This document shows, one piece after another, positions 1-8,644 of a DNA stretch of 63,697 bases (position 1 is the stretch's first letter; every line of letters begins with the position of its first letter). The stretch lies in NCBI GenBank assembly GCA_026400435.1, contig JAPLOZ010000028.1, positions 1 to 63,697 on the forward strand, written 5' to 3'. The stretch is from Hyphomicrobiales bacterium. GTDB lineage: Bacteria; Pseudomonadota; Alphaproteobacteria; Rhizobiales; Rhizobiaceae. The notes beneath the pieces are model-generated. The model saw only the letters and a program-made list of their open reading frames with translations. It was not told where the DNA came from and searched no databases. Position numbers and translations under genes: made by a program.

Positions 1-107
1 CTGGCTGATTTGGCACGTGAAGCCAGCATCCCCAATGCGCTGTTTTTGAGATTGTGATACCAATCACTCGCCCAGTTTGATGCTATTCAGGTATGGGGGA
101 GGCGGTC

Positions 108-2045
108 ATGGACCGGAAGCTCGCTGCCATTCTTGCTGCAGACGTCGTCGGCTACTCCGCTCTAATGGAGAAGGACGAACAGGGCACGTTCGAGCGTATT
201 AAGGCCGGCCGTAAGGAAATATTCGAACCCGAGATTGCCCGCCACCATGGCTATATCTTCAAGCTCATGGGCGACGGTCTGCTGGCTGAGTTCTCTAGCG
301 TCGTGGACGCCGTCGAATGCGCCGTGGCGGTGCAAAAGGGAATTGCAGAGCGCAACGAGGCCGTTCCCGAGGATCAGCGCTTCCAGGTGCGGATCGGCAT
401 CAATCTCGGCGAAGTGATCGTCGAGGGCGACGACCGCTTTGGCGAAGGGGTCAACATAGCCGCCCGCCTGGAGCAGATCGCGGAGCCCGGCGGCATCTAC
501 GTCTCCGGCAAGGTCGCGAAGGAGGTGGAAAAGAAGCTCGCGTTCGGGTTCGAGGCCATGGGCGAGCAGCGTGTGAAGAACATCGTCGAGCCCGTGGCGG
601 TCTACCGGGTGAATCTGCATGGCCAGCCTCGGCGCCGCCTGATCAAAGCTCCGCGCTTGCGCAATAGATGGCTGATGCCGGCGGGGTTGGCTGTCTTTGT
701 GGCAGTGACTGCCGGCACCGTTCTTGGCTTTCAGGGATGGTGGAAATCATCGGGCGCGGCTTTCGACGAAGCGTCGATTGCCGTCCTGCCGTTCGACAAC
801 ATCGGCGATGATCCCCAATGGGAAAGGATCGCTGAAGGGATAACAGAGGACATCATCACCGATCTCTCCCAAGCTGACCACGTTCTCGTGATCGCACGCC
901 ACTCGAGCGACGTTTACAAGGGCAAGTCAGCGGACGTCCGCCAGGTCGGCGCGGATCTGGGCGTGAGGTATGTTCTCACTGGTAGCCTGCAGGCGATGGG
1001 CGATCGCGTTCGCATCAGGGCGCAGCTTGTTGACGCTACCACAGGCGCCGATCTTTGGTCCGAGCGCTACGACCGGCCGGACGAAGATATCTTCGCGGTG
1101 CAGAGCGACGTCACTGCGAAGATCGCAAATACCTTGGGGTCCCAGGTCGGTGTCATTCGCAAATCGCAATTTAAACTCGCCCAACACAAGCCGCCCAACA
1201 GTCTGACGGCCTATGACACTTATTTGATGGCCGATGCGGCGGCCCTTACCCCGGTGGGGGGTATCACCAAGGATGGGTTGATCGAAGGTGAGAAGCTGTT
1301 CCAGAAGGCTATCGAACTCGATCCGCAGATGGCGCGGGCCTACGTCGGATTGGCCTACGTGTATAGTCTTATGGTCGGGTATGGCTTTGCTGAATCTCCT
1401 GAGCAGACACTGTCAAAGCAGATGGAGGCTGCCCAAAAAGCCGTCGAGCTCGATCCCAACAACAATGAAGCCCATGGCGCTCTCGGCCAGGCACTTGCTT
1501 GGAATGGTGAGTGGGCTCAAGCACTTGTCGAATTCGAAAGGGCGGAAGCCCTTGCGCCAAACGACGCCGACACTCTTGCGCTGATTGCCATGAACATCGC
1601 TGCCAGCGATTCTGCACGGGCAGTCCGCCTCTCGGAGCGAGCGGTTTTGCTGAATCCTCATTACCCGAATTGGTATAATTATGGTCTTTACTGGGCATAC
1701 TTCTTTCAAGAACAGTTCGATAAGTCGCTAAAGTATGTAAAGCTTGTGACGGGTCCGTCGATAAATGAGAGATCCTTTCTAGCCATGTTGCATGGTTACC
1801 TGAACCAGCCGGACGAGGCGAAGCAAGCTGCTGCCGAGGTGTTGAAAGAGGACCCCGATTGGACCGCAGAGAAGTTTCTCACCAAGTGGTCGGTCAACGG
1901 GGTGCACGAGACCGAACTTGTTGCAGAAGGCGCACGAAAGGCTGGGCTCAGGGCCTGCGCGACCGTGGCGGAGCTCAAAGACAACCCCAACCTGATCCAC
2001 GTCAAGTCGTGCGATGCAGAACGAACCAAGGCCGCACCAGGCTGA
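108..2045 (+). CDS. Class III adenylate/guanylate cyclase with TolB-like and TPR C-terminal part
   Basis: Makes a cyclic nucleotide, probably cAMP, under control of a C-terminal protein-interaction part. The catalytic domain fills about residues 1-175: LAADVVGYS carries the first metal-binding Asp and FKLMGDGLLAEF the second. One membrane segment follows at about 187-206 (LMPAGLAVFVAVTAGTVLG). After it comes a TolB/FlgO-like segment beginning SIAVLPFDNIGDD, then several TPR-like helices to the end. The start at 108 is preferred over the in-frame ATG at 93 because a GGGGGAGG ribosome site sits just before it and the protein then begins directly with MDRKLAAILAADVVGYS, typical of the family. 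It stands alone; no operon partner is visible. The architecture is common in rhizobia; the signal sensed is unknown. Confidence 0.9.
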   Translation: MDRKLAAILAADVVGYSALMEKDEQGTFERIKAGRKEIFEPEIARHHGYIFKLMGDGLLAEFSSVVDAVECAVAVQKGIAERNEAVPEDQRFQVRIGINLGEVIVEGDDRFGEGVNIAARLEQIAEPGGIYVSGKVAKEVEKKLAFGFEAMGEQRVKNIVEPVAVYRVNLHGQPRRRLIKAPRLRNRWLMPAGLAVFVAVTAGTVLGFQGWWKSSGAAFDEASIAVLPFDNIGDDPQWERIAEGITEDIITDLSQADHVLVIARHSSDVYKGKSADVRQVGADLGVRYVLTGSLQAMGDRVRIRAQLVDATTGADLWSERYDRPDEDIFAVQSDVTAKIANTLGSQVGVIRKSQFKLAQHKPPNSLTAYDTYLMADAAALTPVGGITKDGLIEGEKLFQKAIELDPQMARAYVGLAYVYSLMVGYGFAESPEQTLSKQMEAAQKAVELDPNNNEAHGALGQALAWNGEWAQALVEFERAEALAPNDADTLALIAMNIAASDSARAVRLSERAVLLNPHYPNWYNYGLYWAYFFQEQFDKSLKYVKLVTGPSINERSFLAMLHGYLNQPDEAKQAAAEVLKEDPDWTAEKFLTKWSVNGVHETELVAEGARKAGLRACATVAELKDNPNLIHVKSCDAERTKAAPG

Positions 2046-2439
2046 CCTCGCGCAATGGGAATGAAGCCGCTCGGCCCAAAGCGCGAGCGCGTGCCGCCGG
2101 TTCGTGTTCGAGGCAGCGAAAGTGCAGTGATGGCGCAATCAGTCCGCGCTATATTGGACGCTAAGGTCGGCTTAGTGGTCCCCTAGTGCTGGAAGCAGCC
2201 CTTTGTCTCCCCGCCCCAGAGTTGCCAGTCAACAACGCGCCTCATTTCGGCCGAAGAGAGACACTCCCGTGTTTCCTGAAAGCTGCCATCGCGGGGTGTT
2301 CCCGATGTGATGTGGATCCGCCGCGGGATAGGCGTTCACCTCCGTCGCAGGAGCTGGGAGGTAAGATCCTCGCGATCCTGCTGCCAAATGACCTTCGCAC
2401 TCGGACGGTTGTGGCCGTACAATCGATCGAGGCGACGTC
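2046..2439. other. Gap without a recognisable gene, left part of IS scar
   Basis: No coding frame here resembles a known family. The stretch from about 2200 to 2439 continues the reading frame of the truncated IS3 OrfA on the minus strand, but the translation after residue 70 of that ORF is unrelated to transposases. It is therefore probably scar DNA left by deletion of the rest of an IS element. Confidence 0.4.
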
Positions 2440-2649
2440 GAGCCGCTTCTTCAGCCGGGCATTCTCTTCCTCCAGGGCCTTCAGCTTCCGGGCGTCAGAG
2501 ACGTCCATGCCGCCATACTTTGCCTTGAACTTGTAGAACGTCGCTTCCGATATGCCGTGCTTGCGGCAGACGTCGGCGGTCTTCATCCCCGCCTCCTGCT
2601 CCCGCAGCATCCCGATGATCGGTTCTTCCGTAAACCGTGAGCGCTTCAT
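2440..2649 (-). pseudogene. Truncated IS3-family transposase OrfA
   Basis: The first 70 residues match the helix-turn-helix and leucine-zipper start of IS3-family OrfA proteins of the IS407 type: MKRSRFTEEPIIGMLREQEA, then a DVCRKHGISEATFYKFKAKYGG recognition region and LKALEEENARLKKRL. Intact OrfA proteins of this kind run to roughly 88 residues and are followed by OrfB. Here the frame continues into unrelated sequence and no OrfB is present. Upstream, about 2650-2720 resembles an IS end, with ACTTCCTCCAG read on the minus strand. The fragment marks the left border of the polysaccharide island and is not expected to be active. Confidence 0.8.
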
Positions 2650-2919
2650 TCCGTCCGTCCTTTCGTGGGATAGCCTCTACTCAAATCTGGAGGAAGTTCA
2701 GGGTCTCAGGTCAGAACAAGCGAAGGACCATCGAACGGCGGCGCTTGCTTCTTCGCAAAACAGCCGCTTAAAGTGTCAACCCAGATGAAACAGATCCTCC
2801 AGTAAATCAGGCTTCCCAAAGTCGCAATTTATCTGACGACGGACAGGCTCGAGGCGGGCAACGCCGCTCACTTCAGAGTTTGAACAGCGACAGATACATT
2901 CCCAGAGAAAGCATTTCAC

Positions 2920-3897
2920 ATGACTATAGAGAATAACTATCCCGTCATCAAAATAGTCACTCCATGCTTAAACATGGCAGCGACAATCAACAGGACAATT
3001 CTAAGCATTATAAGCCAATCAGGAGATTTCGGTATCCGATATCATATTCAAGACGGCGGATCATCGGACGGAACATCGGACCTCATTGCGAGATGGCAGC
3101 GCATCATTCACGATTCGAGGTTTCCACTTTCGTGCCGTGGCTTGGAATTGACCAACAGCAGCGGACATGATTCTGGAATGTACGCCGCGATCAGCTCTGG
3201 ATATGATGCCCTGGCCGTTGAGGCCTCTGAGTGGTTCGGTTGGTTGAATGCAGACGACATTCTCATGCCGGGCACCTTCGGATTGCTCGCAAGGATGTCG
3301 GCAGATAGGAGATTTTCGAGTGATGCATGGGTAACGGGCTCTACGGCAATTTTCGAGAATGATGTTCCAGCCGGATTTGGGCAACGAGGCGTTTCAAAAG
3401 AGATCATCGCAAAGGGTCTTTGTGATGGGGTTCACTGGAATTTCATACAGCAGGAAGGTACTTTTTTCCATGGCTCTCTCTGGGAGGCAGCGGGAGGAAA
3501 CGGCACTTTCTCGGGCTTCCGTTATGCCGGTGACTGGAACTTGTGGCGGCGAATGGCGATGCTCAAAACGCCATATATGGCCACATGGCCCCTTGGCGTT
3601 TTTTCGAAGAGAAATGGCCAAATCTCGCAAATGTTCCGCTTGGAGTATAATGAAGAGATAAACCGTACTTTGCCCCATGCTGTCAGACGTGATGCCCTCG
3701 GGACTCTTCAAGGCAAAGAGATGTCCTGCAAAGAACTGCATTTCGACTATAATTCCAACGAACTTATAGTAGAGGATCGCTCCCTTCGAAGGGAATACGC
3801 CAGCTGGCTACGGCGCAATAGAAAAAGTAGAAACGTCCCCTCCTTTAAAGAGATATACTATGCGTTGAGGAGATCGCGGAGCAAGCGTTATAGATGA
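2920..3897 (+). CDS. Glycosyltransferase family 2
   Basis: A GT-A fold glycosyltransferase that would transfer a sugar from a nucleotide donor to a surface polysaccharide or lipid-linked intermediate in the cytoplasm. The N-terminus has the family pattern: KIVTPCLNMAATI, then IQDGGSSDGTSDLI at about 48-61, and WLNADDILMPG with the metal-binding acidic pair near residue 110. The 325-residue length is normal and no membrane segment is visible. Base composition is lower in GC than the rest of the window, as often seen for horizontally acquired glycan genes. It is the only glycan gene here on the plus strand and lies between IS fragments, so its original operon is unclear. Donor and acceptor cannot be told from sequence. 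The ribosome site is weak, so the start is less certain. Confidence 0.85.
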   Translation: MTIENNYPVIKIVTPCLNMAATINRTILSIISQSGDFGIRYHIQDGGSSDGTSDLIARWQRIIHDSRFPLSCRGLELTNSSGHDSGMYAAISSGYDALAVEASEWFGWLNADDILMPGTFGLLARMSADRRFSSDAWVTGSTAIFENDVPAGFGQRGVSKEIIAKGLCDGVHWNFIQQEGTFFHGSLWEAAGGNGTFSGFRYAGDWNLWRRMAMLKTPYMATWPLGVFSKRNGQISQMFRLEYNEEINRTLPHAVRRDALGTLQGKEMSCKELHFDYNSNELIVEDRSLRREYASWLRRNRKSRNVPSFKEIYYALRRSRSKRYR

Positions 3898-4030
3898 GCT
3901 GGACACCCGCGTTAACCTCGCGTGCTTAGCGATGTCGTGATTCACTCTTCCTGTCGTGACTTGGAGGCGGGACGATGGAATAGCGGTCGCTATTCGAGGT
4001 GCCGTCGCGAAGTTGGTTTGGAATTGTGGT

Positions 4031-4095
4031 GGCGTAGTCTCCGTCTCCGCTTCAACCCGAACGGGTCCAGCATGCGCCGGATAGGAGACTACGCC
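4031..4095. repeat. 12-bp inverted repeat before the IS256-type remnant
   Basis: GGCGTAGTCTCC at 4031-4042 is repeated in exact inverse as GGAGACTACGCC at 4084-4095, ending next to the ATG of the transposase remnant. It probably belongs to the terminal or leader region of that insertion sequence. Confidence 0.6.
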
Positions 4096-4218
4096 ATGAC
4101 GAGCACCACCACGCAGCCCGATGCATTTCAGCCCGAGGCCGAGACAGCGATCTATCTCTTCGACGACTGGTTCGATCCGATCGCATCCGCAAACAAGATC
4201 GCGGACATCACTGCGTGA
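4096..4218 (+). pseudogene. N-terminal stub of an IS256-family transposase
   Basis: Forty residues beginning MTSTTTQPDAFQPEAE and containing YLFDDWFDPI, which I recognise as the start of rhizobial mutator-type (IS256 family) transposases of about 400 residues. After DWFDPI the match stops, and the frame reaches a stop a few codons later at the junction with another gene fragment read on the opposite strand. All catalytic parts are missing. The identification rests on memory of the N-terminal pattern. Confidence 0.6.
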
Positions 4219-4352
4219 ATCTGCGCGCCGCCACCGTCCGTCTTGCCGGCGTAGGTAACACCTGGAATCGAGGAGCGCCGCTTCATTTTGGCGATGGCGC
4301 GCGAGCAGTCGGCATTCTCTGGAAGTGGTTTGGCCCGCAACCAGGACAACAT
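4178..4352 (-). pseudogene. 5' stub of a gene following fkbM, probably glycan-related
   Basis: Minus-strand frame running MLSWLRAKPLPENADCSRAI and then KMKRRSSIPGVTYAGKTDGGGAQIHAVMSAILFADA, cut off near 4178 where the IS256-type stub begins. It starts just after the fkbM stop codon in the same direction, so it was probably the next gene of that operon. The GKTDGGGAQIHAVMSA motif looks like the start of a conserved glycan-cluster protein, but I cannot name the family with certainty. Confidence 0.4.
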
Positions 4353-4357
4353 CTGCC

Positions 4358-5086
4358 TCACCGCTTTCGATACCATGCGTCCCATTTGGACCATTCACGA
4401 TGAACGCGCTCATAACCGCAGAAGTTCATGATTCGATCGATCTCTCCTTCCGCGCTTGTCCAGTTGTGTTCGACGCAAAACAGCCGGACATCGAAGCAGT
4501 CGAAATCGAATGTCGACAGAATACTAAGTTCGTTTCCCTCGGTGTCGATGCTGATGAAATCGATCTGCCTAGGAGCATCGAACTGTCCCAGAAAGTCGTT
4601 CAACGAAATCGTTGTTTGCTGTAGCTTTTCGTTTATTTCTCTCCTCTTCGCGTGCATGTCGCCATGCGCGTTGTCGGCCATCGCGGAGAACTCAGGCGCG
4701 TCGCGAACGAATAGCATCGTCACCTCCTTGCCGCTGACATTGTCAATCGGAGATGCGCAAAGCTGCGCGCTACGAACGGAACGTATAGGCCCGCTGAGAT
4801 GCGGGTTTGGTTCGGCCAAAAGACCAGTCCACCCGAATTCTTTTTCGAGCAAGTACGTGTTGCTCAGCGTGACCCCGTCAAAAGCGCCAATCTCCACGAA
4901 AAACCCATCCCGCAAATTTCTCGTCTCCGAAAGAACCCAGAAGTCCTGTTGTAGCTGGGAAAAGCTCCGCAGATGTCTGAACGCAGACGCGAAGGGCGCT
5001 TCGGGCAAAGAATCTGATGGCGGCGACGATGACAGTGTCGGTAGGAGTGTTGTTTTCTTTAGCCCGAGCAAGGTCTTGAATCCCAT
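4358..5086 (-). CDS. FkbM family methyltransferase
   Basis: An S-adenosylmethionine-dependent O-methyltransferase; in polysaccharide clusters this family methylates sugar residues. The core begins at about residue 45: FVEIGAFDGVTLSNTYLLEKE is the SAM-binding first motif, followed by WTGLLAEPNP, the later IDFISIDTEGNE motif and a C-terminal VEHNW. This order is the FkbM signature. The start at 5086 (MGFKTLLGLKK) is preferred over 5125 because the extra residues are basic and unlike the family; an ATG at 5092 is also possible. It is transcribed with GT25 upstream and a truncated gene downstream. GC is lower than in the window's core genes. The sugar substrate is unknown. Confidence 0.85.
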   Translation of the reverse strand: MGFKTLLGLKKTTLLPTLSSSPPSDSLPEAPFASAFRHLRSFSQLQQDFWVLSETRNLRDGFFVEIGAFDGVTLSNTYLLEKEFGWTGLLAEPNPHLSGPIRSVRSAQLCASPIDNVSGKEVTMLFVRDAPEFSAMADNAHGDMHAKRREINEKLQQTTISLNDFLGQFDAPRQIDFISIDTEGNELSILSTFDFDCFDVRLFCVEHNWTSAEGEIDRIMNFCGYERVHREWSKWDAWYRKR

Positions 5087-5256
5087 ATGCATGTTCCGCA
5101 ATCGTTTTGCTGGTCGCTTCCGCATTGCCTCGCTGGACTACAGGCAACTGACTTAGAAAACTGCCCTATGCTACTGCACAGATAAAGGGCAAAAACGTCA
5201 TAAATGCGAATATGGGTTCAACTGATATATGATCGTCGCAACACGTTTAGTCTGAC

Positions 5257-5416
5257 CGTGGTCTGCCCCCATTGAAGTGGTCCTCAATTGAGTTTGGCTT
5301 CGAGCCGATTGAGGAGAGACGAGATGGCGAGGAAACGGCACACTGAAGAAGAGATTGTAGCGAAGCTGCGTCAGGTTGACGTGCTGATATCGCAGGGGCG
5401 GCCGGCCACCGGCTAG
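5257..5416 (+). mobile_element. Left end of an IS3-family element with a 30-residue OrfA stub
   Basis: The ORF at 5324-5416 encodes MARKRHTEEEIVAKLRQVDV followed by LISQGRPATG and a stop. The first 27 residues are the well-known start of IS3-family OrfA proteins with about 88 residues. Just upstream, from about 5257, the sequence TGGTCTGCCCCC resembles the terminal inverted repeat of this group. The match ends near 5405, where a truncated glycan gene on the opposite strand begins. OrfB and the right end are gone. Confidence 0.8.
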
Positions 5417-5488
5417 GCCGGACAAAGCGGACACAATTTTCGGAGGCTGCGGTGGTTTGCGCAGACCTAACCAACGCTTGAGACCCAT
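5410..5488 (-). pseudogene. 5' stub of a second FkbM-like or glycan gene
   Basis: A minus-strand start with a GGTGAG ribosome site encodes MGLKRWLGLRKPPQPPKIVS and is cut after about 26 residues by the IS3-family fragment. The opening strongly recalls MGFKTLLGLKK of the intact FkbM gene 320 bases further on in the same direction, which suggests a tandem paralogue lost to the insertion. Too short for a firm family call. Confidence 0.4.
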
Positions 5489-5569
5489 CTGCTCACCTCA
5501 AATTCTTACCCTAGATCTACTAGCTCGATCACCTATCGAGCGGATAACAATCGTTTTCGTCGCCGGAAT

Positions 5570-6277
5570 TCAGCGTCCACGTCTGATTACGGATGCCATC
5601 CGTATCTGCTTGTGTGCCTGGAGGATGTTCCCGTAAAGCGACCGCAGAACATTTCGCTCCTTCGGTTGCCGGCCCTCGCTGATGTTGGAACAGAAGTGTT
5701 TTTCCACCACTGGATTGGGCCAGACTGACCATACGTCAAATCCAAATTCCCAGGCGCGGGATATGTCTTCGTCTGCGGCGCGGTAGATATTCTTGCGCGA
5801 AAGAAGACGTTGCGCAGCCGATCTGGAAATCAGATAACACACGGCTCCGGAAGCGATCATGCGGTGCATCACAAGTTCGGTGGAACCGACCGTCTTGCTG
5901 AGCGCAACGGACTTTGGAGCGAAATCGAAAAATTTAACATAGTCGTACCCTACGACATCTTCCAAGGCGCGACCGAAGGCTGCCCAGTCGGGTATTCCCG
6001 CATCGTCTTCGAACACAAGCCCATACGGATCTGGGGAGGCAACGATCCTTTGCCATATCAGGCGGTGACCCGCATAACAAGCGATCTCGGCGGGGGCCAG
6101 CGACCGCTTGCAGAAGAGCAAGTTCTTGAGCGGCGAGTAGAGCCACGACAAGGACTGATCATCCTTGCGTACGCCCTCCACAAACTCCCACGGGAACGGG
6201 GCTCGGGAGAGTTCAGCAACGATGCTTTCGCGACGCGGACCGGCCGGGGGATCGATAGTTAGGACGTAGCCCTTCAT
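5570..6277 (-). CDS. Glycosyltransferase family 25 (LPS glycosyltransferase type)
   Basis: A cytoplasmic glycosyltransferase of the family that adds galactose or glucose to lipopolysaccharide or capsule. The start MKGYVLTIDPPAGPRRESIV matches the family opening, where the Y(V/L)-N/D-L segment is followed by an Arg-rich helix. LAPAEIACYAGHRLIWQRI at about 61-79 and GLVFEDDAGIP at about 86-96, with the acidic metal-binding pair, are typical GT25 motifs; late in the protein SRSAAQRLL and DVWSVWPNPVVEKH follow. Length (235) is normal. A GGGTGGAG ribosome site precedes the ATG. It heads the minus-strand group that continues to the stubs and fkbM. Acceptor unknown. Confidence 0.88.
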   Translation of the reverse strand: MKGYVLTIDPPAGPRRESIVAELSRAPFPWEFVEGVRKDDQSLSWLYSPLKNLLFCKRSLAPAEIACYAGHRLIWQRIVASPDPYGLVFEDDAGIPDWAAFGRALEDVVGYDYVKFFDFAPKSVALSKTVGSTELVMHRMIASGAVCYLISRSAAQRLLSRKNIYRAADEDISRAWEFGFDVWSVWPNPVVEKHFCSNISEGRQPKERNVLRSLYGNILQAHKQIRMASVIRRGR

Positions 6278-6399
6278 ACTCCACCCTTAGCAAATTGAAC
6301 TTGCCCCAGCTTAGCGTCTCCCTTGGCGTGGTCATTATGCTGCGTTCCTTTACTCCCCGGCAAGCTGCTTTTTCTCAACAGCCCACGTCTTCTAGAAGT

Positions 6400-6460
6400 T
6401 CATGGGGCTGAGATATCCAGCGTCGAATGAAGGCGGCGGTGGTTGTAGAACTGATGCCAA
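6400..6460 (-). pseudogene. C-terminal scrap of an IS3-family OrfB
   Basis: Read on the minus strand this gives WHQFYNHRRLHSTL followed, after a one-base frameshift, by YLSPMNF. This is the conserved tail of IS3-family integrase-type transposases (YN..RRHS.L.YLSP..F). Only about 20 residues remain. Confidence 0.7.
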
Positions 6461-6597
6461 TCCATCGATCACCAGCTGGCGCGTCATGCGCTCGTACATG
6501 GCAACCCGGCATTGCGTCGTGATCGGCCAGACCTGTTCATATCGCTCGATAAAGGCGTATCTCACCGCGACTCCCTCGCAAAATTCACCACCGCTTC

Positions 6598-6789
6598 CTA
6601 AGAAACACAATCGGCATCCGGCATGGGCGCCAGGGAATATCCGAGCGTCTTGGCGCGGCGCTGTAAATTGGCCAAGACACGGCCTCGGTGCCGCTCGTCG
6701 TAAGCTATGGCGCCAGGATCACGATAGATCATGCCGAACCGCAGGGTGTTGTTACACAGGACCGCAATCTTGCGAGCAGTCGCGGTCAT
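6598..6789 (-). pseudogene. C-terminal remnant of a transposase
   Basis: The frame MTATARKIAVLCNNTLRFGM, then YRDPGAIAYDERHRGRVLANLQRRAKTLGYSL, ends at a stop. I recognise the ARKIAVL...LR.GM.Y.DPGA..Y.ER.R.RV..NL.RRAK.LGY pattern as the tail of a DDE-type transposase common in rhizobia, but cannot place the IS family from memory. The N-terminal and catalytic parts are missing. Confidence 0.55.
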
Positions 6790-6899
6790 CGGCCCATGTG
6801 CCACGGGGTAAGACGCCACCAATAAGCCATCGGCAACTCCCCTCCGCCCGCGAGAGTAGCAGGTGTTTCTACCGGGCACAGACGGGCTGCGGTCCAGCG

Positions 6900-7161
6900 A
6901 CGGTCATTTAGGATGTCGCGCTCCATTCGCGTCTTCACCAGTTCCGCCTTCAGCCGTGCAATCTCCATCTGATCTGCATTCACCGGCTTGCCCTTGGCCC
7001 TTCAGGCCCCCGACGGCTTCCGCCTTCACCCAGTTATCAATCGATTGCGCCGAGACGCCAAGTCCCCTCGCAACCGAGGAGAGCGATTGACCGCCTGGCG
7101 CCAGCCGAACAGCCTCTTGCTTGAACTCCAGCATGTAGCGCGCCGGCACCATTCCCGTCAT
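6900..7161 (-). pseudogene. Frameshifted IS3-family OrfA
   Basis: The opening MTGMVPARYMLEFKQEAVRL, then SVARGLGVSAQSIDNWVKAEAVGGLKG, is a typical IS3-family OrfA. The frame is lost near 6985, and its continuation, MEIARLKAELVKTRMERDIL, is found in another frame at about 6903-6975. A single short indel therefore broke the gene; OrfB is reduced to scraps further on. Its upstream end (about 7155-7225) is nearly identical to an inverted copy at 8645-8730. Confidence 0.8.
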
Positions 7162-7222
7162 ATCCGTTCCTCCAAAACTGATGGCACACATTCAGCCTTG
7201 GGAGACGTTCTCCAGGAGCAAG
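7155..7222 (-). repeat. IS end, left inverted copy flanking the fucosyltransferase
   Basis: Read on the minus strand: GAACGTCTCCCAAGGCTGAA, then GTTTTGGAGGAACGGATATG leading into the OrfA start. The copy at 8645-8730 on the plus strand reads the same with only a few changes. Both are the upstream end of the same IS3-family element, and both have that end turned towards the fucosyltransferase gene. Confidence 0.8.
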
Positions 7223-7385
7223 TTCAAATCGCCATCCTCTTCACAATGTGGAGCTGTATAGTATTTCGGCACCATTCGGCGTCGGCCCAGACATAAATTC
7301 ACGACCCAGCATCTTCCAACCCTTCGTCCTTGCGTCTTCCCAAACGTCAGATCATCGTGCTGATCGACCGAGCTCCTGAGGTTCG

Positions 7386-8255
7386 TCAATTGTCTAAACG
7401 GTGCCATGAAGGCGGCGTTCTTTCGGCATGGCTGAGGGATTGATCGGCAAACCAGCGCTTGGGTGCAACGACGATTTTGTCCGGCGAGGGGTTAAGCCAA
7501 GCGCCCCACCAGGAAAAGGTCGAGTTGGCTATCACGTGATGACGGCATGAGCTCATGAGGCGAAGGTCTTCTTGAGGCTTGTCAGGACCGTTGTGTCCGA
7601 TCAGGCGAGTCTGGAAGCCAAGGCTTAAATTGTCGCGCGCCCAGTCTAGGTCGTCAGAGAACACATAGACGACCGGATCGATGTTCGCCCAGGTGGCAAT
7701 GCGCGTGATCGCGTTTTGATAATAGTCGAGTGAACAGGAGCCGAATTGTGTTTGAAACTCGGGCAGTAGGTAGTCGCCACGCCGTATGTGAAGCGAGACT
7801 GCAGGGCTGGCTTTGATCGCGTCGAGATAGCACTGATTTTCCGGATGCGGAGGATTTGCGAACCGCAGTTCCCGGCGGATTTCGCGTTCCACATCCTTGA
7901 AATAGCTTTCGGACTGCCAATAGCCTTCCAGATATATGTCGGACTGCGGCGCTCGCATAAGCGTGTCCAACACCCGGTCGTGCTCACGTATCTTGCGCGG
8001 CGACAGCCTCAAGCGACGCCAGATGTGGTAACGCAGTCTGCTATCGTGACGACGGGGTGGAAGGATTTCGTCGTCCGTTTTGTAGCGCACCATGAAATGA
8101 TCGAGGCCGAACGCGCGAAATTGGTTCTCCCGGAAATGCCGAAGGTCCAATATGAGTTCGGCTCCGTATCGAAACGCCACTGCCCGCGCCGTCGCATACT
8201 GAAAGAGCTGGTTGCCGAGTCCGCCGATTACGTGTGCGATTACTTTTTTTGCCAA
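7386..8255 (-). CDS. Alpha-1,2-fucosyltransferase, glycosyltransferase family 11
   Basis: Transfers fucose from GDP-fucose, usually to galactose, during O-antigen or exopolysaccharide decoration. Family landmarks are clear: VIGGLGNQLFQYATARAVA near the N-terminus, the donor-binding SLHIRRGDYL near the middle, VYVFSDDLDWARDNL, then IANSTFSWWGAWLN. These are the ordered motifs of GT11. No ATG lies near the N-terminus. A TTG at 8255 places the start four residues before VIAHVIGG and has AGGA upstream; a TTG at 8285 is the alternative. The absence of ATG could be a mutated start. It is bounded on both sides by inverted IS remnants, and is on the same strand as GT25 and FkbM. Confidence 0.88.
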   Translation of the reverse strand: MAKKVIAHVIGGLGNQLFQYATARAVAFRYGAELILDLRHFRENQFRAFGLDHFMVRYKTDDEILPPRRHDSRLRYHIWRRLRLSPRKIREHDRVLDTLMRAPQSDIYLEGYWQSESYFKDVEREIRRELRFANPPHPENQCYLDAIKASPAVSLHIRRGDYLLPEFQTQFGSCSLDYYQNAITRIATWANIDPVVYVFSDDLDWARDNLSLGFQTRLIGHNGPDKPQEDLRLMSSCRHHVIANSTFSWWGAWLNPSPDKIVVAPKRWFADQSLSHAERTPPSWHRLDN

Positions 8256-8340
8256 ACCGAAATCCTGTGCGTCTTTCCAACGCAATCTTTCCGTGAACCG
8301 TCACCCCTCCGGCGCCAATGTGCGGCCTAGTTGTCCGATT

Positions 8341-8500
8341 CTGACATTCGCATCCCGCTGATACCGGCCCCTGGGGTTAATTCAGAATCAAAGAACAACT
8401 AGAAAGCATATGATGCTAGTGGAACTTTGAATTTGACATTCGTTCAGTCCGCAGGATGTCAGATGGGATGCGAATGTCAAATTCGTTCCACTAGAGACTT
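8341..8500. repeat. Cluster of inverted repeats with a GACATTCG core
   Basis: CTGACATTCGCATCCC (8341-8357) is inverted as GGGATGCGAATGTCA near 8466-8480. Within this, CTAGTGGAAC...TTTGACATTCG (about 8414-8440) is inverted as CGAATGTCAAATTCGTTCCACTAG (about 8470-8493). No gene lies here. The layout resembles nested ends of a mobile element or a recombination target, but I cannot assign it. Confidence 0.5.
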
Positions 8501-8644
8501 TGACTGCTGCCACCACGTCGCTTGTAGAGGTCTGCCGTTGACATGTTTGATGCAAGCACCAAACTGCTTTGCCACCAACACTTCTTCACGCCAGCGGGCT
8601 TCTGGCCATCTGGGGGCCCAAACAACCGGCTGACCTAGCCCCCG

